Origin: Methanosarcina sp.
GTDB taxonomy: Archaea; Halobacteriota; Methanosarcinia; Methanosarcinales; Methanosarcinaceae
DNA length: 64,000 bases
Assembly (NCBI RefSeq): GCF_028693135.1
Contig: NZ_JAQUVZ010000001.1
Location: 1 to 64,000 of the forward strand
Direction: 5' to 3'
Shown: positions 17,159 through 25,739 of the stretch, in pieces
How positions within the stretch are numbered: the stretch's first letter is position 1
How the letters are laid out: each line of letters starts with the position of its first letter
The notes under the pieces: generated by a model
The model's database searches: none
What the model saw: only the letters and a program-made list of their open reading frames with translations
What the model was told of the DNA's origin: nothing
Position numbers and translations under genes: made by a program

Positions 17159-17800
17159 ATGCAGGAAAATTCCGAATCTAAGGAAAAAAAGAATTACGAA
17201 GAAAGTGTTTCCGAAGCCCCGGAGGAACCTGAAACTGATTTTGGAACGGAATCCGGGACAGAATCCGGAGAAGAATCTGAAGAGAAAACCGGAGAAGAAT
17301 CTGAAGAAAAAACCGGAGAAGAATCTGAAGAAAAAACCGGAGAAGATAAAAGCACTCCCTACACCCTGGAGAAGCGGCTGACCAGGAGCAAGACCAATAG
17401 CATGCTCTTTGGGGTCTGCGGGGGGATAGGGGAGTACTTCGGGATAGACCCCACCCTTGTCAGGCTTGCCTTTGTGTTGTTGACCCTGGCAAACGGGATC
17501 GGGCTGGTAATCTACCTTATTCTGGCCATAATCATGCCTTCGGGAGAGCGTCTCGAGACGCCCAGCCCATACGAAAACAGGACACAGAGCACATGGGAAA
17601 GCCCCAGGCAACCAGGAGAAAGAGGAAATGAAAATTCCGACCGTAACAGGTTACTGGGAGCGCTGTTGCTCATTGTGGGCATCTACCTCCTGCTCGACAG
17701 GTTGAGTATATTCAGGATATTCTGGTGGTTCGATGAACTGTTTCTACCCGCACTCCTTATCCTTGGAGGGGGCTGGCTACTGCTCAAACACCGGAAGTGA
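17159..17800 (+). CDS. PspC-domain membrane protein with acidic repeat N-terminus
   Basis: The protein has 213 residues. An acidic N-terminus of about 65 residues holds three EESEEKTG units. The PspC domain follows (about 75-130): RSKTNSMLFGVCGGIGEYFG, then VRLAFVLLTLANGIGLVIYLI. Two more hydrophobic segments end the protein (LLGALLLIVGIYLLLDRL and LFLPALLILGGGWLLL). PspC domains occur in envelope-stress systems; the archaeal role is not established. No psp partner is nearby. The 24-bp DNA repeats at 17267-17338 suggest a variable-length acidic tail. The ribosome binding site is weak. Confidence 0.85.
   Translation: MQENSESKEKKNYEESVSEAPEEPETDFGTESGTESGEESEEKTGEESEEKTGEESEEKTGEDKSTPYTLEKRLTRSKTNSMLFGVCGGIGEYFGIDPTLVRLAFVLLTLANGIGLVIYLILAIIMPSGERLETPSPYENRTQSTWESPRQPGERGNENSDRNRLLGALLLIVGIYLLLDRLSIFRIFWWFDELFLPALLILGGGWLLLKHRK
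17267..17338 (+). repeat. 24-bp in-frame tandem repeat (three copies)
   Basis: GGAGAAGAATCTGAAGARAAAACC-type units stand three times in a row, encoding EESEEKTG repeats in the PspC-domain protein. Confidence 0.88.
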
Positions 17801-18166
17801 AACTTTCCGGAGGCATTTTAAGGGATTTACCCTGCTCTGGCCCCTGAAAATTCATTTTTTTGGATTTTTTAATTATAAAATTTCTTTTTTCGACTTATTT
17901 TTATACCAAAGCTGAAGATCTGAACAAACGACACTCCGGGATCACGAATTTTACCGATAAAAAAAGGATTTCCGGGTTTTATAGACCCTGATATCCCGAA
18001 AAAACCATATAAGAATCTCTTTTGCTTGTATTCCATTCGAGACTGATCCCTCAAAAATGCCCGGAAAAAAACAAAGAAGAGTCAGGAAAAGTGACCAGGA
18101 GAAAACAATCGGAAACAGAAAGGAATAATTGGGAAAAGAAAGGAATAATTGGGAAAAGAAATTAAG
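17801..18166. other. Intergenic region upstream of the tRNA 3' end
   Basis: About 365 bp, AT-rich, with a T-rich stretch after the PspC-protein stop (about 17855-17905) that may terminate transcription. A 20-bp duplication AGGAATAATTGGGAAAAGAA occurs twice at about 18121-18160. No gene was seen. Confidence 0.6.
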
Positions 18167-18241
18167 CGGGCTCGAAGGGATTTGAACCCCCGACGTCTGG
18201 GTTAGAAGCCCAGCGCTATATCCAGGCTAAGCCACGAGCCC
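18167..18241 (-). tRNA. tRNA-Arg (anticodon TCT)
   Basis: The minus strand folds into a cloverleaf. The acceptor GGGCTCG pairs with CGAGCCC, the anticodon arm is CTGGG-CTTCTAA-CCCAG with anticodon TCT, and the T arm contains GGGGG-TTCAAAT-CCC. It decodes AGA. Sequence is similar to the tRNA-Arg(CCT) at 11.3 kb. No encoded CCA or intron was seen. Confidence 0.95.
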
Positions 18242-18588
18242 AATTTGCTTTTCCTACTGCGGAGTACGAAATGAGCCTTTTAAGATAAAAACCTTTTGCA
18301 TGAACAGAATAATTGATGCGGTATAAAATCTTAAAATATTTATGTGGAAGCGGAATTGTAATATATATTTAGTATCTACCCACTTTACTTGGAGTGTTTC
18401 TTAAAAATTTCAGTATGGCAACTCTCCCGGAATTCTGATTTCGTTTAAGAGCTTTTCATAGAGCTTACATACTGCAAAAGAGTAAAAAAGTTAAATGGGC
18501 TATTGACCTGTAGATTAAAGACTGTACTGGGTCGAAAGCACCAGATAAGTACCTACAGGAAATAAAAACTGAAAAGGATGATTTGCAA
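18242..18588 (+). promoter_or_regulatory. ilvE promoter and leader with nested hairpin
   Basis: A TATA-like element lies at about 18359-18368 (AATATATATTTAG), implying a leader of about 200 nt. Its end contains a nested stem: outer CCTGTAG (18507-18513) with CTACAGG (18553-18559), then GTAC with GTAC, then CTGG with CCAG around a GTCGAAAGCA loop. The hairpin ends 16 bp before the ribosome binding site GGATGAT (18576-18582), where it could influence translation. Confidence 0.5.
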
Positions 18589-19467
18589 ATGAGTGATTTA
18601 CTGATTTATTTAGACGGGAAATTTGTCCCAAAAGCCGAAGCCAAAGTTTCGGTCTATGACCACGGATTCCTCTACGGCGATGGTGTGTTCGAAGGTATAA
18701 GGGCATACAACGGACGTGTCTTCAAGTTAAAGGAGCACGTTGCCAGGCTTTACGACTCAGCAAAAGCAATCGCAATGGACATCCCGGTAACAAAAGAGGA
18801 AATGACCGAGATAATCCTTGAGACCCTCAGGAAAAACAACCTCAAAGATGCTTACATCCGCCCCATCGTCTCAAGAGGAATCGGCGACCTCGGGCTTGAC
18901 CCTCGCAAATGCGAAAAGCCAACTATCGTTGTTATCGCCCAGGGCTGGGGAGCCATGTACGGCAACCTTTACGAAGTTGGGCTCACCGGAGTTAGCGTTT
19001 GTATCCGTAGAAATGCCCCGGATGCCCTATCTCCAAACATCAAGTCCCTGAACTATCTCAATAACATCCTCGCAAAGATTGAAGCCAACGAAAAAGGAGG
19101 AGATGAAGCAATCTTCCTTGACCAGAACGGCTTTGTGTGTGAAGGCTCGGGAGACAATATCTTTATCGTCAAAAACAACCAGGTCTTTACTCCCCACACA
19201 ATAAGCAACTTGAAAGGCATCACAAGAGCTACAGCGATCGAACTTCTGGACGAGATGGGCTACAAAGTAATCGAATCAAATCTCGGCCTGTTTGACCTCT
19301 ACACAGCAGACGAAATCTTTGTCACCGGAACTGCAGCCGAATCTGCCCCCGTTACCAAACTTGACGGAAGACTCATAGGTACAGGCAAACCAGGACCCCT
19401 TACAATGAAAATGGTTGACGCCTTTGAGAAAATAACCAAGAGTACGGGCACACCGATTTATAAATAA
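18589..19467 (+). CDS. ilvE: Branched-chain amino acid aminotransferase
   Basis: This 292-residue fold-type IV PLP enzyme starts at ATG 18589, with GGATGAT six bases upstream. The family pattern is clear: [20 protein letters not shown] at the N-terminus, [19 protein letters not shown], the PLP-lysine region [16 protein letters not shown], and [16 protein letters not shown]. It catalyses the last transamination in leucine, isoleucine and valine synthesis with 2-oxoglutarate/glutamate. Length is typical. It stands alone, with a structured leader upstream and a repeat tract downstream, so separate regulation is likely. Confidence 0.95.
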   Translation: MSDLLIYLDGKFVPKAEAKVSVYDHGFLYGDGVFEGIRAYNGRVFKLKEHVARLYDSAKAIAMDIPVTKEEMTEIILETLRKNNLKDAYIRPIVSRGIGDLGLDPRKCEKPTIVVIAQGWGAMYGNLYEVGLTGVSVCIRRNAPDALSPNIKSLNYLNNILAKIEANEKGGDEAIFLDQNGFVCEGSGDNIFIVKNNQVFTPHTISNLKGITRATAIELLDEMGYKVIESNLGLFDLYTADEIFVTGTAAESAPVTKLDGRLIGTGKPGPLTMKMVDAFEKITKSTGTPIYK

Positions 19468-19823
19468 AAGAGCCTGCTCAATAAAAGAGCATAGATCTCA
19501 AGATAAAAACAAAAACTGCGGGATTTTTCCCGCCAAAATCTTTTTTTTATGAAATCGTTCTCATTCGACCTTTTTAGCTGGAATCTATTTTTTAGCTGGA
19601 ATCTATTTTTTTAGCTGGAATCTATTTTTTTAGCTGGAATCTATTTCGTTTGAGGTTATGAGTTAAGCTTTTCAGCCAGCCCTGTGTACTTTTCTCCTGA
19701 ATGCACCAGTATATTTCGGCTGTAAGAGCGATTACGGGTGCACGAACAGATTAATATGCACCGGGAAATGCTATTAAGGAAAAAATCCATCTGAAAAACG
19801 ATAAGATCTCAGGTTTGACTGTT
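19468..19823. other. Intergenic region with fourfold 19-20-bp tandem repeat
   Basis: After the ilvE stop, a CGGGATTTTTCCCG hairpin followed by T-rich sequence (about 19518-19550) looks like a terminator. The unit TTTTTTAGCTGGAATCTA then stands four times in tandem (19571-19647). The rest precedes the moeA-like gene, with an A/G-rich stretch but no clear riboswitch. Confidence 0.6.
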
Positions 19824-21767
19824 ATGAAACGCAAAGAATTTCGGGAACTTGTCTCTGTGGGGGAGGCCCGGAGAATAATAAACAGCCTTCAGGTCCGTCC
19901 TGAAAAAGAAAGCTCAGCCCTTGAAAATGCTCACGGAAAAATCCTTGCAGAGGACATTATTACCGAAATTAATGTCCCTCCTTTTCCAAGAGCAACAATG
20001 GACGGTTATGCGGTCCGGGCGGAAGATACGTATGCCTGCAGCGAACCCGAACCGGTAAAACTGAGGTTAATTGGAAATATTCCCGCAGGTTCGGATGCAA
20101 AATTCACGGTCTCGACAGGGGAAGCTGTGGAAATTTCAACAGGAGCCCCGATTCCTGAAGGGGCTGATGCTGTGGTTATGATTGAATATACATCTGAAGA
20201 AAACGGGACTGTACTCATCTTCAGGCCTGTAACCGGGGGAGAAAATATCATGAAAGCAGGCTCTGATATCCTGAAAGGGGAAAGGGTGTTGCGCAGGGGA
20301 AGAAAACTGGGCACAAGAGAAATCGGGGTCCTGGCTTCCATAGGAAAAAAAGAAGTTCCCGTACTCAGGCTGCCTGTAGGGATAATTTCGACTGGAGACG
20401 AACTCGCCAATCCGGGAGAAAGACTGGCTTCGGGAAAGGTATATGATGCAAACTCTTACACGCTGTACGCAGGAATCCAGGAATGCGGAGCTTTCCCCCT
20501 GCTTTACGGGATTGTAAAGGACAATGAGAGTTTGATGGAAAAAGCACTTGAAACTGCGGTTTCGGAGTGTGCCCTTATCCTGACTTCGGGCAGCACGTCG
20601 TCCGGGGCAGGGGATGTGATGTACCGGTTAATAGACGAAGCAGGAGAGACCCTTGCCCACGGGATAAACATAAAACCGGGAAAACCTGTAATCATCGGCG
20701 TCATAAAAAATATCCCAATTATCGGGCTTCCCGGGAACCCCACATCTGCTTTAATGATCTTTAATGAATTTGTGGCACCCCTTCTTAGAAAATCCCTTGG
20801 AGCAGAGGCTGGAATCCGAAAAACGGAAGAAGGAATAATGGGTACGGACCTCCGTTCCGAAGGGAGGCAGCAGCTCCTCCCCGTAGGCATGGTAAGGGGA
20901 CGAGTTTATCCTGCAGACAGGGGCTCAGGTGCCATAACATCGCTTTCCGGAGCAGATGGCTTTATAGAAATCCTGCCAGAGACAGAGTTTATAGAAGCAG
21001 GAACTCCGGTAGAAGTGACCCTTTTTGGAGAAGTTGAAAAGCCAGATATACTCATAGCAGGCGGGTTCTGCCCTGGACTTGATGTTCTGGAAGACCTTAG
21101 CGGACTCAGGTTCAGAATCCTTTACACCGGCTCAAGCGGCGGTTTCAGTGCAATTGCCGCAGGCACGGCAGATATCGCAGGCGTGAACATGCCCTCCGGG
21201 CATTCGGAAGGACAGAACGGGACCCTGCCAAATGAAATCCGGTACAATGCCCCCACAGTAGAGGCAATGGGCCTTTCAGGAGCTGTGCTTGTTAAAGGGT
21301 ACAGGAGGGAAGTGGGGCTCCTTGTCGGGCAGAACAGCCCGATTTCCGGACTTGAAGACCTGCCAGGAAAACGCCTGATTAACCGGAACAGAGGTTCAGG
21401 CACAAGGGCTCTTCTTGAGATGAAAATCGAAGAACTGGCAGGGAAAAGAGGAATAAGCAAAAAAGAGTTTACGGCCTCAATACCAGGATACGTTTCCGGA
21501 GCGAAGTCCGAAGTTGCAGTCTGCGAGGCTGTGCTTTCAGGAAAGGCTGATGCCGGAGTGGGCTTAAGGAACTGTGCAGAAAGAAACAGCCTGAAATTCG
21601 TAAAATTTGCAGAAGAAGAATATGACTTTCTGGTCAGAAAAGAGGTGCTGGACACCCCTGAAATCAGAAAATTCCTGCAAACCCTTAGCTCCACAGAATT
21701 TGCCTCAAAGCTTCCGGCAGGGCTGCAGGCATATGAGAAAACTGGAGAGATTATTTCTTTTGAGTAA
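19824..21767 (+). CDS. MoeA-like molybdopterin molybdenumtransferase fused to a periplasmic-binding-protein-like domain
   Basis: From ATG 19824 this gives 647 residues. Residues 1-405 are MoeA: PPFPRATMDGYAVRAED, STGAPIPEGADAVVMIE, the MoCF domain GIISTGDELANPGE, LTSGSTSSGAGDVMYRLI and GLPGNPTSALMIFNEFVAP. MoeA inserts molybdate (or tungstate) into adenylylated molybdopterin. The last 240 residues (ILIAGGFCPGLDVLEDLSGL..., GLEDLPGKRLINRNRGSGTR, AGVGLRNCAE) form a COG1910-type substrate-binding fold related to molybdate sensors. MoeA-PBP fusions are known in archaea and some bacteria. The added domain may sense or present the oxyanion. A TTG nine bases upstream is a less likely start. Confidence 0.92.
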   Translation: MKRKEFRELVSVGEARRIINSLQVRPEKESSALENAHGKILAEDIITEINVPPFPRATMDGYAVRAEDTYACSEPEPVKLRLIGNIPAGSDAKFTVSTGEAVEISTGAPIPEGADAVVMIEYTSEENGTVLIFRPVTGGENIMKAGSDILKGERVLRRGRKLGTREIGVLASIGKKEVPVLRLPVGIISTGDELANPGERLASGKVYDANSYTLYAGIQECGAFPLLYGIVKDNESLMEKALETAVSECALILTSGSTSSGAGDVMYRLIDEAGETLAHGINIKPGKPVIIGVIKNIPIIGLPGNPTSALMIFNEFVAPLLRKSLGAEAGIRKTEEGIMGTDLRSEGRQQLLPVGMVRGRVYPADRGSGAITSLSGADGFIEILPETEFIEAGTPVEVTLFGEVEKPDILIAGGFCPGLDVLEDLSGLRFRILYTGSSGGFSAIAAGTADIAGVNMPSGHSEGQNGTLPNEIRYNAPTVEAMGLSGAVLVKGYRREVGLLVGQNSPISGLEDLPGKRLINRNRGSGTRALLEMKIEELAGKRGISKKEFTASIPGYVSGAKSEVAVCEAVLSGKADAGVGLRNCAERNSLKFVKFAEEEYDFLVRKEVLDTPEIRKFLQTLSSTEFASKLPAGLQAYEKTGEIISFE

Positions 21768-22148
21768 AGGCGTTGTTATACAGATTTGCCAGAGGGTTCC
21801 ATCAAGAAGGTTTAAATATTATTATATTTATTAAAAGATATAAATAATAGTCCAATTTCATCATTTCCGGATCAATCAATAAAAATCATTTCAGACCAAC
21901 AAAATAATTCAAGCAGTAAAAACCATTTAGTAGCGAGAAAATAAAATAATGATAGCAGTAAAAACCATTAAGTAGCGAGAAAAATCATTCCATAGGTATA
22001 TATATTGCATCCAACTATTCAGAATAAAATATCCAGATAACGGATCTGTTTTGGATCAAAAAAGGTTTAGAAAGACCGTATGAATGCGGTTTTATTTTTA
22101 AAGTACTATGACAATCATTTCTTTAGTCCCGAAATCGGCAGGTTCCAG
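21768..22148. other. Intergenic region with a 30-bp direct repeat
   Basis: About 380 bp upstream of the DRG GTPase. A 30-bp unit starting AGCAGTAAAAACCATT occurs at 21912-21941 and 21954-21983. AT-rich TATA-like sequence (TATATATTGC, about 21998-22007) follows and may be the promoter of the GTPase gene. Confidence 0.6.
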
Positions 22149-23243
22149 ATGAGCAGCATACAGGAGCAAATACAGGAAGTAGAAGACGAAATTCGAAAGA
22201 CCTCGTACAACAAAGCAACTTCTCACCACATAGGCAGGCTAAAAGCCAAGATGGCCCGCATGCGGGACGAAATTGAGAAGAAAGCCTCCTCAAAAGGTGG
22301 AGGAGACGGTTACTCGGTCAAGAAGTCGGGAGACGGTACCGTAACTCTCGTGGGCTTCCCGTCAGTAGGGAAATCTACTCTTCTGAATAAAGTCACGGGC
22401 GCAAAATCAGAGGTCGCAGCATACGAATTCACTACCGTTACCGTAGTGCCTGGCGTGCTTGAACACAAAGGCGCAACAATTCAGTTCCTTGACGTACCCG
22501 GTCTTGTAAAAGGCGCATCTTCAGGGCGCGGACGCGGGAAAGAAGTTATATCGGTCATAAGAAACTCCGACATGGTTATCTTTTTGCTCGACGTTTTCCA
22601 GCCAAAGCACTATGACGTACTTATGGACGAACTTTACCAGGCAGGAATCCGCGTGGATGAGGTGCCCCCTGACGTCACCATCAAAAGAAAGGACAGGGGG
22701 GGAGTCGAGATAAACTCAACCGTCGATCTTGACCTCGATGAAGAGACCATCAAAGCCGTGCTGGATGAGTACAAAATCCACAATGCCCATGTCCTTATAA
22801 GGGAAAATATCACTGTGGATCAGCTTATCGATGTCGTCCTGGAAAACCGGAGTTATGTCCGCTCTTTGATCGCGATCAACAAGGTTGACCTTGGGTATCC
22901 TCAGCTGATAGAAGAATGCCGGAAAATATACCCGAACTCACTTTTGATCTCAGCCCATAAAGGCATTAATATCGAGGAACTAAAGGACGCTATCTACGAA
23001 TGCCTGGGCTTTATTCGAGTCTACCTGAAACCTCAGGGAGGGCCAGCAGATATGGAAGAGCCTCTCATAGTCATGAGCAGGACAAATATAGGCCAGATCT
23101 GTGACCGTCTGCACCGTGATTTCCGCAGGAAGTTCCGCTATGCCCAGATCTGGGGTCCGTCTGCAAAACACCCTGGGCAGAGAGTAGGAATTGAACATGT
23201 CATGGAGGATGAAGATATCCTCACGATAATCATCCAAAAGTAA
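22149..23243 (+). CDS. DRG-family (developmentally regulated GTP-binding) GTPase
   Basis: The protein has 364 residues from ATG 22149 (MSSIQEQIQEVEDEIRKTSYNKAT, the family start). The open frame runs 23 codons further upstream, but that extension is unlike the family. The G domain has G1 GFPSVGKS, the G2 region YEFTTVTVVPG, G3 DVPGL, and G4 NKVD. It is interrupted by the DRG S5D2L insertion (VPPDVTIKRKDRGGVEINST). The C-terminal TGS domain contains WGPSAKHPGQRVG. DRG proteins are conserved from archaea to humans and are linked to translation and ribosome stalling. Confidence 0.95.
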   Translation: MSSIQEQIQEVEDEIRKTSYNKATSHHIGRLKAKMARMRDEIEKKASSKGGGDGYSVKKSGDGTVTLVGFPSVGKSTLLNKVTGAKSEVAAYEFTTVTVVPGVLEHKGATIQFLDVPGLVKGASSGRGRGKEVISVIRNSDMVIFLLDVFQPKHYDVLMDELYQAGIRVDEVPPDVTIKRKDRGGVEINSTVDLDLDEETIKAVLDEYKIHNAHVLIRENITVDQLIDVVLENRSYVRSLIAINKVDLGYPQLIEECRKIYPNSLLISAHKGINIEELKDAIYECLGFIRVYLKPQGGPADMEEPLIVMSRTNIGQICDRLHRDFRRKFRYAQIWGPSAKHPGQRVGIEHVMEDEDILTIIIQK

Positions 23244-23302
23244 AAGAAAAAGGAAGCGAAAGGGAAGAAAAAAGGAAGAAATCGATCTTTCGCATTCCGT
23301 AG

Positions 23303-23455
23303 TTTTTTGGATATAATTTTTTTGGATATAATTTTTTTGGATATAATTTTTTTGGATATAATTTGTTCAAATCTAACCTTTTTGCTTAACCGATCTTTTA
23401 GAGATTATTTTTTGAGATTATTTTTTGAGATTATTTTTTGAGATTACTTTTTGAG
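23303..23455. repeat. Two tandem repeat arrays in the convergent spacer
   Basis: TTTTTTTGGATATAA stands four times at 23303-23365, and GAGATTATTTTTT stands four times at 23401-23455. Together they fill the space between the convergent DRG GTPase and methyltransferase/ATP-grasp genes. The T-rich strand could end transcripts from the left. Confidence 0.8.
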
Positions 23456-23466
23456 AGAATATACTC

Positions 23467-25575
23467 TTAAAGAACCTGTATTGTTTCAGAATTGTTGGAG
23501 AAAACATTTCTCTTTCTGTCGTTCTCTGATTCGATAGAGCCTTTAGCTTCGACTTCCTCCTCGAATTCCGCAGCACATTCAGCCGGGCTTTTCCTGGGGG
23601 CTTGTCCAGGGATTTTCTTATGCAGCTCGACCTTTACACTATTTCCGATACCATACCTTTTCTTTGCAGCCTCAAGAATTGCTGCCAGCATACCGGAGTA
23701 AGAGATGTTGGTATAAGCTGCCATTTTTGCAAGGTGTCCGTCCCAGCACCAGCCAGGGTTCGGATTTACTTCAAGCAATTTTGGCCTGCCTTCGGCGTCA
23801 AGTCTCCAGTCAAAGCGAGCATAGTCACGGCAGCCCAACCTTGTAAAGAGAGCAAGGCAGCACCGCACAATTTCTTTTTCTGTTTTTTCAGGGAGTCCCG
23901 CGGGTACGGATATGATATTCCAGTACGGAGAATCAGGAAGCCATTTAGCTTCATACCCGCAGATCCTGGGAAGTTCTTCCGGAACTGCAGAGTAGTCTTC
24001 TTCCGTGATAGGCAGTACAGTGCATACAGGCGGATTTCCGATGATACCGACACTAATGTCCTTCCCCGGAAGGAACTCTTCCAGCAGGAAAGGTTTATCG
24101 GACCCTATTTTTTCCCGCGTCTCCTTCATTATCTCGAATATTTCTTCCCTGCTGTGGACTATACTTTTCTGCGTGATCCCGTAACTTGAGTCCCCTGAAT
24201 TGGGTTTTACCAGCAGGGGGAAAGAGAGGGAAAGCCTTGAAACATCAGAATCTCCGGTAACGAGAATTCCTTTTGCCACAGGAATTCGCATCTCACGGGC
24301 GACCCCCCTTACAAGAGACTTATCATAGCAGAAGGCAAGGCATTGGGGACCCGCACCTGTGTAAGGAATATTGAACTGCTCAAGCAGGGCAGGAACATGG
24401 AGCTCTTTTGTAGGGTCATTGTAAAAGCCTTCATCGCAGAGGTTGAGTACAAGGTCAGTTTTTCCGGTCCTCTTTTTAAGGTCCTCTATAAGGGTTTCGT
24501 GCCTGTCCAGGAAAGTGAATTTCATGAAAGGAATCTCGGCAAGTGCCTTTTTCATCCTGTTAACGGTTTCGAAATCATCATCATCAAATACGCAGGCAGG
24601 CTTGACCTGATCTTCCTTTCTCGGGTCGCCAAGCACCACGACAACGTTAAGGGGTTTTTTATTCTCAGCATGAAGAGGGGAAACCAGAGACGGCCAGGCT
24701 TTCTCAACCGTTGCTGAAAGCAGGATTCTCTGTTCCATAAGTCCTGCATCCTGGGTGCCTGTTGATACGGGGCTGAAGGTTGTGTGAAAAGTCGGGCTGC
24801 TAAAACCTGATGCTGTAAGCAGCTCAAAAAGGCTTTCCTTATTGTACAGCCTCTCAGCGTAAAACTGGTCCGCAATTATTCCTTTGTCGTTGCGGCATAT
24901 AACCTCCCTGCAAATCAGGCGGTCACCATCAGAAGAAAGGGCCCTTTCCCTGCATACGAAGTACTTCCTGTCCAGCCATTCCCATGATCTTGGCTGGAAA
25001 TTTTTTTTCATATGGTCCCCGTCTGCAGCATCAATAAAGACCCTGCCTCCGGGCTTCAGTACTCTGAAAACCTCCTCAAGCACTTTTCGGTCATGCAGAG
25101 TGGAATCAAAGTATCCGAAGCTGTTTCCAAGGATAGTAACCACAGAGAAAGTATCAGATGGGTAAGGCAGTTTTCTCGCGTCCCCTTCCCTGAACCTGAC
25201 CTGCAGGTTTTCCTTCTGAGCCCTTGTTCTTGCTTTCCGGATAAGGTACTGGGACCTGTCATAGCCTTCAACGTTTGAAAAACCCCTTCTTGACAGTTCC
25301 AGGACATGCCTGCCCTGTCCACAGCAAAGGTCGAGAACCGTGTCTTCAGGGGCGAGTCCGAGGATGGAGACTACAAGATCTGTTTCTTTCCTTGTAACTT
25401 CCACATCATCCAGAAGATCGGCATCGGTCTTGAGATAAAGGGAGTTAAAAAGAGTCTGCCACCAATCGGACCGAACATGAGGTTCAAGGTCTTCAACAGG
25501 CCCGAGGGTTTTCGTCTGTACGGTTCCTTTAGCGCGTTTGCGCCTGGTATTTGAATCGGTAGTATTCTGGGTCAT
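23467..25575 (-). CDS. Fusion of a class I SAM methyltransferase and a D-Ala-D-Ala-ligase-like ATP-grasp enzyme
   Basis: The protein has 702 residues. Residues about 35-300 are a Rossmann methyltransferase: motif I VLDLCCGQGRHV, then VEGYDRS, FREGDARKLPYPSDTF and VLKPGGRVFIDAADG. Residues about 310-650 are an ATP-grasp ligase related to D-alanine-D-alanine ligase: NLCDEGFYNDPTKELHVPAL, PYTGAGPQCLAFCYDKSLV, PLLVKPNSGDSSYGITQKS, LLEEFLPGKDISVGIIGNP, YARFDWRLDAEG and LLEVNPNPGW. A charged tail of 50 residues follows. ATP-grasp ligases join a carboxylate to an amine or thiol by acyl-phosphate chemistry. Methanosarcina has no peptidoglycan, so D-Ala-D-Ala is not the likely product. A small methylated peptide-like product is inference. 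Confidence 0.88.
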   Translation of the reverse strand: MTQNTTDSNTRRKRAKGTVQTKTLGPVEDLEPHVRSDWWQTLFNSLYLKTDADLLDDVEVTRKETDLVVSILGLAPEDTVLDLCCGQGRHVLELSRRGFSNVEGYDRSQYLIRKARTRAQKENLQVRFREGDARKLPYPSDTFSVVTILGNSFGYFDSTLHDRKVLEEVFRVLKPGGRVFIDAADGDHMKKNFQPRSWEWLDRKYFVCRERALSSDGDRLICREVICRNDKGIIADQFYAERLYNKESLFELLTASGFSSPTFHTTFSPVSTGTQDAGLMEQRILLSATVEKAWPSLVSPLHAENKKPLNVVVVLGDPRKEDQVKPACVFDDDDFETVNRMKKALAEIPFMKFTFLDRHETLIEDLKKRTGKTDLVLNLCDEGFYNDPTKELHVPALLEQFNIPYTGAGPQCLAFCYDKSLVRGVAREMRIPVAKGILVTGDSDVSRLSLSFPLLVKPNSGDSSYGITQKSIVHSREEIFEIMKETREKIGSDKPFLLEEFLPGKDISVGIIGNPPVCTVLPITEEDYSAVPEELPRICGYEAKWLPDSPYWNIISVPAGLPEKTEKEIVRCCLALFTRLGCRDYARFDWRLDAEGRPKLLEVNPNPGWCWDGHLAKMAAYTNISYSGMLAAILEAAKKRYGIGNSVKVELHKKIPGQAPRKSPAECAAEFEEEVEAKGSIESENDRKRNVFSNNSETIQVL

Positions 25576-25739
25576 GATCTGATATCTTCCAGAAAAAAGT
25601 GTATGTGCTTTCAGTATATCAAGCTTATCGGAGGATTGGGAGACCTATATATACCCAGGGGGTTAACCAGCTAAACTTATTAGAGGATTAATAGGTTTTA
25701 AAAGAGCATTTCAAGTTATAACCAATGTATTAGCTTTAT

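Noticed and set aside
23467-25575. D-alanine-D-alanine ligase for cell wall synthesis
   Set aside because: The organism type has no peptidoglycan and no mur or ddl neighbours are present; only the fold is similar.
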